Assembly (NCBI GenBank): GCA_963817335.1
Contig: CAWFNX010000005.1
Span: 1,240,001 to 1,304,000 of the forward strand
Source of the DNA: AV40 sp963817335
Lineage (GTDB): Bacteria; Verrucomicrobiota; Verrucomicrobiia; Chthoniobacterales; UBA10450
Length of the DNA stretch: 64,000 bases
Direction: 5' to 3'
Below, piece after piece: positions 1 through 8,167 of this stretch. The notes under the pieces were generated by a model. It was not told the DNA's origin. It searched no databases and worked only from the letters and a program-made list of their open reading frames with translations. Positions within the stretch are counted from its first letter, which is position 1. Every line of letters begins with the position of its first letter. A program made the position numbers and the translations under genes.

Positions 1-712
1 TCGGAATCGATGTGTGTCGCAAATAGCGTTTTAAAACCAGCCAGATCGAATGCGACGAAATTCGTTTTCGCATTTTGTTGATGAACAGCGCGCCACTGTG
101 GACGTTGGCCGCGGAACGATATTTTTGGATCGCCTCCAGGGCCGGCGCGCCGATCGGGCAAACTCGCTCTTTTCGGCCTTTGCCAAAAACCCGGACCGAT
201 TCGGTGTAGAGATCGACGTCTTCGACGTCGAGAGCGGCGAGTTCGCTCAAACGCAGGCCGCTGCTGTAGAAAAGCTCCATGATGGCCGTGTCGCGCAGCG
301 GCATCCATTCCGGGGCGGCTCGTTCCTTGGGAATTTTCATTGGCGCAGCCAGCAATTCGTCGATCTGTTGCCGCGTGAGCACGAGCGGAAGTTTTTTTTC
401 CAGTTTTGGAAGCTGCAATTGGCGCAACGGGTCAACCCGCAATTTTTTTCGATCGGTCAAAAACTTGTAGAACGCGCGCAAAGCGGAGAACTGCAGACGA
501 ACATATGATCGTTCCTGCCCGCGCTTCACGATGGCGAAGAGATAATCCCGGAAATCGTCAGTGCTGCATTGCTTCCAGGGTTTTGTGGTGTGCGCGCGAA
601 ATGCCAAAAGCGCGGCCCGGTATGCTTTCGTGGTACGCGGTGAAGCGTTCTGCTCAACCGCGAGATAGCGAAGGAATTCCTCGAGAAGCGTGTCTTTCGT
701 TACTTTTGTCAT
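1..712 (-). CDS. xerC: Tyrosine recombinase XerC-type (partial, C-terminus beyond window)
   Basis: Reading the minus strand from an ATG at 712 gives an open frame of 237 codons that runs off the left edge, so the C-terminal catalytic part is missing. The N-terminus (about residues 5-90) is a SAM-like core-binding domain, LLEEFLRYLAVEQNASPRTT. The catalytic domain follows, with SSGLRLSELAALDVEDVD carrying the first active-site Arg and a GKGRKERVCPI strand with the catalytic Lys. The order matches XerC/XerD, which resolve chromosome dimers at dif. A phage- or integron-type integrase is less likely because both domains resemble the housekeeping family. The distal HxxR and Tyr motifs are outside the window and cannot be checked. 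Confidence 0.88.
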   Translation of the reverse strand, partial: MTKVTKDTLLEEFLRYLAVEQNASPRTTKAYRAALLAFRAHTTKPWKQCSTDDFRDYLFAIVKRGQERSYVRLQFSALRAFYKFLTDRKKLRVDPLRQLQLPKLEKKLPLVLTRQQIDELLAAPMKIPKERAAPEWMPLRDTAIMELFYSSGLRLSELAALDVEDVDLYTESVRVFGKGRKERVCPIGAPALEAIQKYRSAANVHSGALFINKMRKRISSHSIWLVLKRYLRHTSIP

Positions 713-744
713 GTCGACCGACGTGGAGACATCTCTGGATATTT

Positions 745-805
745 CAGATCAAACAACGGCCAGACTACGGCAGGAGATTCCTCGACTTCGCTCGGAATGA
801 CAAAG
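745..805. repeat. Intergenic hairpin-type repeat
   Basis: The segment between xerC and the lipoprotein stop contains ATTCCTCGACTTCGCTCGGA followed by ATGACA. It folds back on itself because TTCCTCGAC and GCTCGGAA are near-complementary around a TTCG loop. Strings of this kind occur as dispersed intergenic repeats in many bacteria. That it is a repeat here is inferred from its form, since only one copy was found in this window. Confidence 0.35.
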
Positions 806-807
806 GA

Positions 808-1314
808 TCAAAAATCTGGGTCCGGTTTCTCAATCACGTATCGCGTCTGCGCCGCGTCCGCTCGGCCGCTCAACTGGCTCTTGAAAATGGGCGGCGGATT
901 CGTCGAGATAATTTTGAAATCCTTGACCACAAACTCAGGATAAAGCCGGTTGCTGGCCGGTTCGTAGACTTTGTCGCCGCTGAAACTTCCGGTAAGTTTG
1001 TACTCGTAATTGTTGTCCGATCCGAACTTTAACGCCGCGCGGTCCGGCGCGAGCTTTTCCTTTTCGTTCAACATCACCAGCTGCGCGGTGCTCCATGGCT
1101 GGCCCGGTTTGCGGACATACCCCCAGAATTTAAAATCCGGTTTGAAATAGCGCCGGCCGATGTAGTAATCCCCGGGCTGTTCCGCTGCGATCCGTTGCGC
1201 CATTTGGGTCTTCGCGCTCTGGCTCACGGTCGGCTCGGTTTGGCAGCCCGCCACCAGAAGAACCGCCGCCGGAAAAAGTATCCATTTTGTCAGGCCTGAT
1301 CTTAAGATCGACAT
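808..1314 (-). CDS. Putative lipoprotein of unknown function
   Basis: A 168-residue protein with a short basic N-terminus, a hydrophobic stretch and a lipobox (LLVAGC, Cys at about residue 24), so it is predicted to be a lipid-anchored envelope protein. The mature part has no recognised domain. It contains a Trp/Tyr-rich beta-type segment (YIGRRYFKPDFKFWGYVRKP) and ends in a charged tail. The ATG at 1314 places the lipobox correctly. It is transcribed toward xerC, with about 95 bp between them that hold a hairpin repeat. Function unknown. Confidence 0.7.
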   Translation of the reverse strand: MSILRSGLTKWILFPAAVLLVAGCQTEPTVSQSAKTQMAQRIAAEQPGDYYIGRRYFKPDFKFWGYVRKPGQPWSTAQLVMLNEKEKLAPDRAALKFGSDNNYEYKLTGSFSGDKVYEPASNRLYPEFVVKDFKIISTNPPPIFKSQLSGRADAAQTRYVIEKPDPDF

Positions 1315-1485
1315 CTTTCCAGAATCGACTTCTACTCAACTCTGGGATCTGTGCAATGGTGGATCGGGCTCCCGAGCACGATGATGACAGATAGCCGAGC
1401 GTTACCCAATGAAGTTCGCCAAAGCGCTGGGAGCGCGCGTTCCACCTTTCCTTTGCATCGATCGGCGGCGTCCGTAAAATTTTGC

Positions 1486-1749
1486 ATGCTCGAACTGGAA
1501 GTCTACGCCGCGGGTCTGCGTGATCTGGACAAAATCCTGGAGCTCGATCACCAGCTCTCCTCCATTCCCGGGTTGCGTTACAAGGTCGACCGTAATCACG
1601 ATCTGGTTTACCTCGAGCTCGACCAACCGACTATTACCTTCCGTGAAATTCGCGCGATCTTTCGCAAACTTTCGCTGGACCCTCGTTTCATTGGCGCGAT
1701 TCCATCGGAGCTGCGGCCGAAAACCAAAACGCAGCCGCTTGATATTTAA
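1486..1749 (+). CDS. Small protein with ferredoxin-like beta-alpha-beta pattern
   Basis: An 87-residue protein starting at ATG 1486. The frame is open further upstream, but that stretch has low-quality, Ser/Arg-rich composition and lacks a better start. The sequence alternates strand-helix-strand-strand-helix (MLELEVYAAGLRDLDKIL, then a YKVDRN strand and a YLELDQP strand), which resembles an HMA/ferredoxin-like fold. No CxxC metal site is present. It ends 11 bp before mlaE and is probably the first gene of that operon. A role in the Mla system is only inferred from position. Confidence 0.6.
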   Translation: MLELEVYAAGLRDLDKILELDHQLSSIPGLRYKVDRNHDLVYLELDQPTITFREIRAIFRKLSLDPRFIGAIPSELRPKTKTQPLDI

Positions 1750-1760
1750 GGTTTGGGCCG

Positions 1761-2558
1761 ATGCTTGTTCGATTTTTTAGCGCCCTCGGCCGGCCGCTCA
1801 TTCGGTTCGTCCAGTATTTGGGCGAAATCGTGATGCTTGGCGCCGACACGTTCCGCTCTCTTTTCACTCACCGGCTGCGTTGGAAATTGTTTCTTAATCA
1901 AGTCGTCGAGATAGGGTTGCTTTCGCAGCTGGTGGTGGTCATCACCGGCGGTTTCACTGGCGCGGTTTTTTCCGCGCAAACCTATTTCCAATTTCACAAA
2001 ATCGGAATGGGGTCGGCGGTCGGAGCGGTCGTTTCGGTCGCGCTGATGCGTGAGCTCGGTCCGGTTCTGACTGCGTTGATGGTGACGGGTCGGGTGGGCG
2101 CGGCCATGTCAGCCGAAATCGGGACAATGAAAGTGACGGAACAAATTGACGCTCTTCGCGCTCTTGCCGTTTATCCGACGGATTATCTCGTGGTCCCGCG
2201 GGCGCTGGCGATGATGGTTTCGATGCCGTTGCTGGTTGCGGAATGCATCGCCGTCGGGATCGGCGTCGGTTATCTCGTCGCGATCTTCATGCTGGAGGTG
2301 AATGGCACCTACTACATGGCGAACATGGTGAGATGGACGCGGAACCGCGACATCATCATGGGTCTCTCGAAAGCTTTTTGCTTCGGCATTCTCATTGTCT
2401 TCATTAGTTGCCACAAAGGATTGACCGCGCGCGAAGGCGCCGTCGGGGTTGGCCGCGCCACGACGGAGGCAGTTGTGAATGCTTCCCTCGCGGTGCTGAT
2501 CAGCAATTTTTTCCTGACGATGACGCTGAATATTATTTATCCGGCGGGTTACCAATGA
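1761..2558 (+). CDS. mlaE: MlaE-family ABC transporter permease (phospholipid transport)
   Basis: A 265-residue inner-membrane permease of the MlaE/YrbE family. About five hydrophobic segments are visible, and the family core includes the conserved MRELGPVLTALMVTGRVGAA and AEIGTMKVTEQIDAL stretch at roughly residues 93-130. MlaE pairs with the ATPase MlaF and the MCE protein MlaD to move phospholipids between the inner and outer membrane, helping keep outer-membrane asymmetry. The stop overlaps the mlaF start (ATGA at 2555-2558), so the two are likely translationally coupled. Length is typical of the family. Confidence 0.93.
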   Translation: MLVRFFSALGRPLIRFVQYLGEIVMLGADTFRSLFTHRLRWKLFLNQVVEIGLLSQLVVVITGGFTGAVFSAQTYFQFHKIGMGSAVGAVVSVALMRELGPVLTALMVTGRVGAAMSAEIGTMKVTEQIDALRALAVYPTDYLVVPRALAMMVSMPLLVAECIAVGIGVGYLVAIFMLEVNGTYYMANMVRWTRNRDIIMGLSKAFCFGILIVFISCHKGLTAREGAVGVGRATTEAVVNASLAVLISNFFLTMTLNIIYPAGYQ

Positions 2559-3337
2559 TGAACAACGGGTCGATGATCCGGGTGGAGGGGTTAGTAAAAA
2601 GCATCGGCGCTCAGCAGATCCTGCGCGGAGTCGACCTTGAAGTCGGGCACGGTGAAACGCTCGCAATCATCGGACGGAGCGGCGGGGGAAAAAGTGTGTT
2701 GCTTAAACATTTGATCGGCTTGATGCGACCCGACGCCGGCCAGATCTGGATCGAAGGCCAGAACATTATCGGCATGAGCGAGCGCAACCTCTCTTCGATC
2801 CGCCAAAAGGTTGGCATTTTGTTTCAGGGCGCCGCTCTTTTCGATTCGATGACCGTCGCGGAAAACATTGCCTTCCCATTGCTCGAAGCCGGCGAGCGCG
2901 ATTCAAAAGTTTTGCGAACAAAAGTCAGCGAGATCCTGGAAGTGATGGAGCTGAGCGGTGAGGAAGAAAAGATGCCGGTGAATTTGAGTGGTGGCATGAA
3001 AAAGCGCGTGGGGCTGGCGCGCTCGATCATTCGCCAGCCCTCCTGCATACTTTATGACGAACCGACTTCCGGACTTGACCCAGTCGTTTCCGATTCGATC
3101 AACCGGCTGATTCGTCGGCTTCAACGCCGCTTTGGTGTGACCAGCATTGTCGTGACTCACGATATGAAGAACGCATTCGACGTGGCGGATCGGATCGCGT
3201 ACCTCCACGAGGGCCGGATTTATTTTCATGGAACGCCGGACGAATTGCGGCAGTCAACTGACAAGCTGATTCAGGATTTCTTGCTTGGACGCTCCGAGGA
3301 ACAGTTGACCCCGAAAGCCTTTGGGGTTGAGAGTTGA
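2555..3337 (+). CDS. mlaF: MlaF-family ABC transporter ATPase
   Basis: The frame is open further upstream, but the ATG at 2555 overlaps the mlaE stop and gives a 260-residue ATPase of normal length. Walker A (GRSGGGKSV, about residue 42), the ABC signature (LSGGMKKR), Walker B (CILYDEPTSGLDP) and the switch His (VVTHD) are all intact. It energises the MlaE permease. Gene order mlaE-mlaF-mlaD is the standard arrangement for this exporter/importer family. Confidence 0.94.
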   Translation: MMNNGSMIRVEGLVKSIGAQQILRGVDLEVGHGETLAIIGRSGGGKSVLLKHLIGLMRPDAGQIWIEGQNIIGMSERNLSSIRQKVGILFQGAALFDSMTVAENIAFPLLEAGERDSKVLRTKVSEILEVMELSGEEEKMPVNLSGGMKKRVGLARSIIRQPSCILYDEPTSGLDPVVSDSINRLIRRLQRRFGVTSIVVTHDMKNAFDVADRIAYLHEGRIYFHGTPDELRQSTDKLIQDFLLGRSEEQLTPKAFGVES

Positions 3338-3342
3338 CCAAG

Positions 3343-4215
3343 ATGCATCGGCCCGAGCGAGGTTTGGAATTTAAAGTCGGCGTGTTCGTTTTTCTCGGTA
3401 TCGCTGCGGTTGGATCGTTGGTCGTGCAATTCGGCAGGTTAGGGGAAGGTTTCAAGACTTACTATCCGCTCACGGTCCGTTTCACTGACGCCAGCGGTTT
3501 GCTGAAGGGTTCAGATGTTTTGCTTGCCGGCGCGCGGATCGGGAAAGTCGCCGGCGGTCCGCGTCTTGTTCAGGAAGGCAACGGCGTCCTCGTTCCGTTG
3601 AAGATTTACGATTACATAAAAATTCCCGACACCAGCAAGTTCACCGTGGGAAGTTCCGGGTTGCTTGGCGATCGATTCGTAAACGTGACGATGCCGCCGG
3701 GGAAGCCGTCAAAGTTTCTGCCGGCAAACGCAATGATCAGCGGCGCGCGCGAGACCGGAATTGATGATCTCACTCGCGAGGGCGGCGCGCTGGTCGGAGA
3801 TCTGCGCGGTGTGGTGCAAAAGATGGACACCACCATTACTCGGTTGAACGACGACGTGTTGTCCAAGCCAACGACAGAGAATTTGCGGTCGAGCATTGCG
3901 CATCTAAACGAAGCGACGAGCTCGTTTGCTGAGTCGGCGAAAAAGCTTAGCCCCGTCGTCGACAAAGCCGACTCGGTGATGGATTCGGCAAAAAAGGCGG
4001 CGGATGACTTGCAAAAAGTGCTCAGCTCAGCGACCCAGGGAAAAGGACTGCTGGCGACTTTGCTTACGAATCAGGAAATGGCGAACGATTTGCGCGCTCT
4101 GGTCGCCAATCTCCGCGCGCATGGAGTTCTCTTTTATCGCGACAGCGCAGTGAAGGCTGAAGCTCCCGCGCGGGAACGGGCGAAACCGTCGCGAAATCAA
4201 ACTGGAGGCCGATAA
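3343..4215 (+). CDS. mlaD: MlaD-like MCE-domain protein
   Basis: About 290 residues: a short N-terminus, one transmembrane anchor (VGVFVFLGIAAVGSLVV), an MCE/MlaD domain (FTDASGLLKGSDVLLAGARI through GLLGDRFVNVTM), then a long predicted helical/coiled-coil tail rich in Ala, Ser and Lys. MCE proteins form hexameric lipid-conducting rings in the periplasm. ATG 3343 was chosen. A TTG at 3334 overlaps the mlaF stop and is an equally possible start adding three residues. The tail beyond the MCE domain is longer than in E. coli MlaD and recalls the needle-like helices of longer MCE proteins. Confidence 0.88.
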   Translation: MHRPERGLEFKVGVFVFLGIAAVGSLVVQFGRLGEGFKTYYPLTVRFTDASGLLKGSDVLLAGARIGKVAGGPRLVQEGNGVLVPLKIYDYIKIPDTSKFTVGSSGLLGDRFVNVTMPPGKPSKFLPANAMISGARETGIDDLTREGGALVGDLRGVVQKMDTTITRLNDDVLSKPTTENLRSSIAHLNEATSSFAESAKKLSPVVDKADSVMDSAKKAADDLQKVLSSATQGKGLLATLLTNQEMANDLRALVANLRAHGVLFYRDSAVKAEAPARERAKPSRNQTGGR

Positions 4216-5237
4216 TGACGCCCTCGCTCACTGTCAATTTATTGCGCGTGCTGTTCATCACGTTTTGCGCCGCGATTGGGGCAAACATTTCGTCGGCGTT
4301 CATCGGGGACTCGTGGCTGGGTCTCGCCCTGGGCGTCGTGCTTGGGTTGGTTGTCGTGCTGGCCGACCGCCTTCTCAAGGGCGTGTCGCTGAGACTGTTT
4401 TCATCAGCCACCTTCGGTCTACTGTTGGGATGGATTTTTGCCAACTTGTTGATCGCCTCAGATCTCCTGCATTATCAATCGGAAACGATGCAATGGGCGA
4501 TCCGCATGCTGGTGTATGCGGTCTTTGGTTATCTCGGAATGATGCTGGCGATGCGAAGCAGTCGGGATGAATTTTCGCTCATCATTCCCTACGTTCGGTT
4601 TGCGCGTGAAACCACGCAGCATGAACCGCTGGTCATCGACACAAATATCATCATTGACGGACGCATCTCCGATCTATGTGCGACCGGCTTTTTGAGTCGG
4701 TCGCTCATTGTTCCGCGATTCATTCTGGATGAACTGCAATTGCTGGCGGATTCACACGACCCGACCAAGCGCGAGCGCGGACGCCGTGGCCTCGAGATTT
4801 TGAATCAAATGCGCCAGGCCCGAGACATCGAGCTCACGATCCACGAAACGGTCGGGGATGATTCGGACGTTGGGACTGATGCCCGACTGGTCCGCGCGGC
4901 CAAAGTGTTGAAAGCCCGCCTGTTGACCAACGATCACGCGCTGGCCCAGATCGCGCGCTTGCAACAGGTGCCGGTATTAAATCTCGCGGAACTTGCTCGC
5001 GCGCTGCGGCCGACGCTGGTTACCGGAGATGAACTGGATTTGCATCTGATCAAGGAGGGTCGCGAGCCGCATCAAGCGGTCGGTTATTTGCCGGACGGGA
5101 CTATGATTGTCGTCAATCACGCGCGTAGTCATCTTGGCAAGACCCGGACCGTGGTGGTTGCCAGCGCGCTGCAAACCGCGGCTGGGCGTCTCATTTTCGC
5201 GGAGCTTAAAGACGGCGCGGCCCAGCCATCCGTTTGA
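4215..5237 (+). CDS. PIN domain-TRAM domain membrane protein (YacL-like)
   Basis: A 340-residue protein with about four N-terminal hydrophobic helices (residues 5-115). A PIN nuclease-like domain follows with acidic sites in VIDTNIIIDGRI, the DELQLLAD helix and LLTNDHAL. The C-terminal TRAM domain (about residues 275-335) is a predicted RNA/nucleic-acid-binding barrel. This is the architecture of Bacillus YacL-type proteins. The start overlaps the mlaD stop (TAATG at 4213-4217), placing it in the mla operon. Ribonuclease activity is inferred from the PIN acidic residues and is not proven. Confidence 0.88.
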   Translation: MTPSLTVNLLRVLFITFCAAIGANISSAFIGDSWLGLALGVVLGLVVVLADRLLKGVSLRLFSSATFGLLLGWIFANLLIASDLLHYQSETMQWAIRMLVYAVFGYLGMMLAMRSSRDEFSLIIPYVRFARETTQHEPLVIDTNIIIDGRISDLCATGFLSRSLIVPRFILDELQLLADSHDPTKRERGRRGLEILNQMRQARDIELTIHETVGDDSDVGTDARLVRAAKVLKARLLTNDHALAQIARLQQVPVLNLAELARALRPTLVTGDELDLHLIKEGREPHQAVGYLPDGTMIVVNHARSHLGKTRTVVVASALQTAAGRLIFAELKDGAAQPSV

Positions 5238-6058
5238 AGCGCTTTCTAAAATTCATTTTGCCGAACGGCGTTGTCGATTTCATTCGGGACCGGAGGAAAC
5301 TCCGCGATGTGGGCCGGCGCGTTTCAGCGGCAGAACTATTTTCGATCCGCCGACTGGCCATGCAGGCCGACATGTGCGGTCTCACTTTGTTTCCACCTGG
5401 CCGCGCCGAAAATTTGAGTTGGGTTGTGGATGTCGGTGCGAACGTTGGCCAATGGTCGGGCATGCTGCTGGACTGCATCCGGCCGCAAAAACTAATCATC
5501 GTCGAACCGATTCCGGATGCGTTTGCCGTTCTGCGGCAGAAATTTGAAAACAATAGCGCCGTCGAATTGCACAATGCCGCAGTAGGCGACCGCGAAGGCG
5601 TTGCGAAGCTAAGAATCACTCGCGACACGACCGGCGCATCATTGCTTCGGCCGCGGGAAGAAATGCGCGCGCTGGTTGGCGGCAATTGGGCGGTTGGATC
5701 CGAGATAGAAGTGAAGATGACAACACTCGACCGGTTGGTTGCCGGTCTTCCGGAAATTTCGCTTCTTAAAATTGATGTTCAGGGGTACGAAAAACCGGTG
5801 CTGTCCGGGGCGAAGCAAGCTTTGGCGAAAACAAAGTTCGTTCTCATCGAGTTGAATTTCATGACGCAATATGATGGCGGTTCGTGGCTGGGCGATGTTC
5901 ACGAAATCCTCACCCGCGATTTTGGTTTCTTTCTAGCCAATGCCACCGCACCGCTCGTTCTCAATGGTCGCGCATCCATGTGCGACGGTCTTTACGTGAA
6001 TCCGAATTTAGTTCAGGAATGGACGGACCCCCGATTTTGTTCAAATGCAACCGAGTGA
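5234..6058 (+). CDS. FkbM-family SAM-dependent methyltransferase
   Basis: A 274-residue protein with the FkbM fold: SAM-binding VVDVGANVGQWSG (about residues 67-79), an acidic loop IIVEPIPDAF, and the LLKIDVQGYEKPVLSG motif that is diagnostic for the family. FkbM enzymes O-methylate sugars or small molecules and often sit near envelope polysaccharide genes. The TTG start at 5234 overlaps the upstream TGA. The next in-frame ATG (5360) would remove about 42 residues that still look structured. The substrate cannot be told from sequence. Confidence 0.85.
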   Translation: MKRFLKFILPNGVVDFIRDRRKLRDVGRRVSAAELFSIRRLAMQADMCGLTLFPPGRAENLSWVVDVGANVGQWSGMLLDCIRPQKLIIVEPIPDAFAVLRQKFENNSAVELHNAAVGDREGVAKLRITRDTTGASLLRPREEMRALVGGNWAVGSEIEVKMTTLDRLVAGLPEISLLKIDVQGYEKPVLSGAKQALAKTKFVLIELNFMTQYDGGSWLGDVHEILTRDFGFFLANATAPLVLNGRASMCDGLYVNPNLVQEWTDPRFCSNATE

Positions 6059-6551
6059 AGCATTAAGCGCGAGCGCGCAGGTCGCGGTCACTCTCGCCGG
6101 GTTCGCCGGCGTGGTGGTCGCGTTCCGAAGTCGCTCGGTCCACGAGTGGTCCAGGGTCGACAAATTTCGCCTGCGTATTTTGCTGCTTAATTCCGGAGCA
6201 CCTTTCGCATTGTCCATGTTGGCCATCCTTCTCGAGACAACCGCTCTGAATGAGCAGAGAATTTGGCAGACCTGCAGTATTTTAACCTTCGTGACGATTA
6301 CCATTACCGGACAGCAAATGAGTCGCGGTATGCAGGGATTATCTCGCGACGAATTTCGATCGGGTGGCGGCAACCCCGTAGTTTTTTACACCAGCAGTTT
6401 TGTCGGAATCGCAGTTACGGGGTTGCAAATGTACAATGCGATCGTCCTGAAAATGTTTTGGCCGTTTTTCGCCGCCATCACCACGTTGCTATTACTGGGG
6501 ATGCTGCAGTTTATTCGGCTGGTTCTCGCTGGGCAGGATTCGCAAAGTTAG
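6045..6551 (+). CDS. Four-TM integral membrane protein, unknown
   Basis: 168 residues overlapping the end of the FkbM gene by 14 bp in another frame. Four hydrophobic segments are visible, beginning with AQVAVTLAGFAGVVVAF and ending with a helix near the C-terminus. The Gly/Ala-rich first helix followed by a conserved Arg is typical of small uncharacterised membrane proteins in soil Gram-negatives. No catalytic motif is seen. Its place at the end of a coupled gene run suggests co-transcription with the FkbM gene. Confidence 0.65.
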   Translation: MQPSEALSASAQVAVTLAGFAGVVVAFRSRSVHEWSRVDKFRLRILLLNSGAPFALSMLAILLETTALNEQRIWQTCSILTFVTITITGQQMSRGMQGLSRDEFRSGGGNPVVFYTSSFVGIAVTGLQMYNAIVLKMFWPFFAAITTLLLLGMLQFIRLVLAGQDSQS

Positions 6552-6723
6552 GAACCGCCCGCTAGCGGCTGCCGGCGAAGGTCCATATTTCTTTCAGATT
6601 TTTTAATCCAAAATTCGCTGGAGACGCATCCCATAAAGAACATGGAGCAAAATTCAGCAGGCTTCTTTCCGTCGGCTCAACCAGATTGCGGCAAAGAAGA
6701 GAATCAACGCGCCGGCGGAAGAA

Positions 6724-6866
6724 TCCACGATAGCTTTGGCTTGCACGGAGTGCTGGCGCTGATCGTTCTCGACCGCGAAGGCCGGGTCCGTCTGACCCAG
6801 ATGGGAGACAATTCCGCCGAGACAAGTTTTCACCGGGACCTGGTTCAATTTCTCAACAGTTTGTAG
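6724..6866 (+). pseudogene. Remnant of a thioredoxin-like protein (C-terminal fragment)
   Basis: The frame ending at 6866 encodes HDSFGLHGVLALIVLDREGR and then DLVQFLNSL. This aligns residue by residue with the C-terminus of the intact thioredoxin-like protein at 7291-8163 (HDSFGVRGVPCLVIIDRQGR and DLVQFIKTL). The catalytic CxxC half and the membrane region are absent upstream: sequence before about 6724 does not match in any frame, and the nearest ATG (6642) begins unrelated residues. It is best read as the leftover end of a duplicated or exchanged gene copy. The cis-Pro of the intact copy (VPC) is replaced by Leu-Ala. Confidence 0.6.
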
Positions 6867-6918
6867 CAGCCGGAAATAAGCTGGACCCAGTGGGAGGTTT
6901 CAGGGAGGACTCGGATCC

Positions 6919-7248
6919 ATGAAACGTCGCCATCTGTATCTCTTCTTCGCCGGGATTGGACTCCTGTTGCCTTACTCACAGTTCGTTCCGTGGGTCGCTG
7001 AGCATCACACTCTGAACATGCAATTGTTTTTTCGCGATTTGTTTGCCAACCGCATCAGTGCATTCTTCGCAATGGACGTGGTTGTTTCAGCCATCGTGTT
7101 GATCGTGTTTGTCCTGGCAGAGGGAAGACGGTTAGGAATGCGATTGCTCTGGCTACCGATTCTATCCGTCTTCGTTGTCGGGGTGTCGCTTGGGTTTCCT
7201 CTGTTCCTCTACCTGCGACAATTTCGACTCGATCGCACAACCGCCTGA
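6919..7248 (+). CDS. DUF2834-like small membrane protein
   Basis: 109 residues with three hydrophobic helices (residues about 5-22, 50-70 and 78-100). The spacing and the N-terminal LPYSQFVPW and FFRDLFANRISAFFAMDV stretches match the DUF2834 family of small membrane proteins, whose function is unknown. A good ribosome binding site (GGAGGA) lies 11 bp before the ATG. It sits between a thioredoxin remnant and the intact thioredoxin gene. Confidence 0.75.
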   Translation: MKRRHLYLFFAGIGLLLPYSQFVPWVAEHHTLNMQLFFRDLFANRISAFFAMDVVVSAIVLIVFVLAEGRRLGMRLLWLPILSVFVVGVSLGFPLFLYLRQFRLDRTTA

Positions 7249-7290
7249 TTCTTAAATCCAAACGGGGTCGCAGCCGCATCCAATTGGCAT

Positions 7291-8163
7291 ATGGAATCAT
7301 TATCGACGCCGCCTTGGCGGCTTCGGCTTGGCGCACTTGCTTTGGGGTTTTTGATCATCGCCGGCGTAGTCGGCCTCGACATGTTCATTTCGAGCGATCT
7401 GCGACTCGTTTACATCGTTGACGCGATTTTGCTTTTCTGCGTCGCGGTTTGGTTCGGCCGAAAAGGGCGCGATTGGATCGCAGCAGCCTTTCTAGTGTTG
7501 CCGTCATTGGCAGGATTCGTCTTTTACTTGCTGAATATCCCGGCCTTGTGGCCGAATGACGTTCTCTGGGTTGCAGCAGTCGCGGTTGGATTTGCGGTTG
7601 TCGATCTCGCGCGCAGCCGACGGGGCGTTCTCCTTGCCTTGGTGGCAGGGCTATTGATCGCGTCCGGATGGTATTGCGTTTCCTATGTGCCTAATCAGTT
7701 GGCAAAGATGTTCACGCGAACGAAGCAAACATCCGCCCCAGCGTTCACCCTGGTTCCGCTGACTGACCGTGCTCCCACCGGCGCAACGCCGGGAAAAATT
7801 CTACTTATCGATTTTTTCTCAACGGTCTGCTCGCCCTGCATCGCAGAACTGCCCGAGATGATCGCCTTGCGCTCTGATTTGGGCAGGAATGACGATATTG
7901 AACTCGTTCTCGTCGGCAGCGATCAATTCGTCGGCAACGACACACCGGAAAGGTTTCGTGAGTTTGCACAAAAACGACATCTGACATTGCCGCTGGCTTT
8001 TGATTCCGGAAAAAAGGCCCATGACAGCTTCGGAGTAAGAGGCGTGCCGTGCCTGGTGATTATCGATCGGCAGGGGCGGGTCCGTTTCACTCACGAAGGC
8101 TACAATCCCGCCGAGGCAAATTTTCGTAGCGATCTGGTGCAGTTTATTAAGACGCTGGACTAA
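7291..8163 (+). CDS. Membrane-anchored TlpA/ResA-like thioredoxin
   Basis: 290 residues. The N-terminal 130 hold about four transmembrane helices. The C-terminal half is a thioredoxin-fold domain with the redox motif CSPC in FFSTVCSPCIAELPE (about residues 178-191) and the cis-Pro loop VRGVPCLVIID. TlpA/ResA proteins reduce or transfer disulfides outside the cytoplasm, for example in cytochrome c maturation. The extra cysteine directly after the cis-Pro is unusual. A degenerate copy of its last 47 residues lies about 1.3 kb upstream (6724-6866). Confidence 0.85.
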   Translation: MESLSTPPWRLRLGALALGFLIIAGVVGLDMFISSDLRLVYIVDAILLFCVAVWFGRKGRDWIAAAFLVLPSLAGFVFYLLNIPALWPNDVLWVAAVAVGFAVVDLARSRRGVLLALVAGLLIASGWYCVSYVPNQLAKMFTRTKQTSAPAFTLVPLTDRAPTGATPGKILLIDFFSTVCSPCIAELPEMIALRSDLGRNDDIELVLVGSDQFVGNDTPERFREFAQKRHLTLPLAFDSGKKAHDSFGVRGVPCLVIIDRQGRVRFTHEGYNPAEANFRSDLVQFIKTLD

Positions 8164-8167
8164 TCTT

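Noticed and set aside
406..1032. 208-residue plus-strand ORF at the left end
   Set aside because: The minus strand carries a clear recombinase and a lipoprotein; the plus frame has no domain.
6654..6848. Minus-strand ORF ending in a sorting-signal-like tail (GALILFFAAIWLSRRK)
   Set aside because: It overlaps the thioredoxin remnant antisense, has no signal peptide and lacks the PEP or VPDSG motif.
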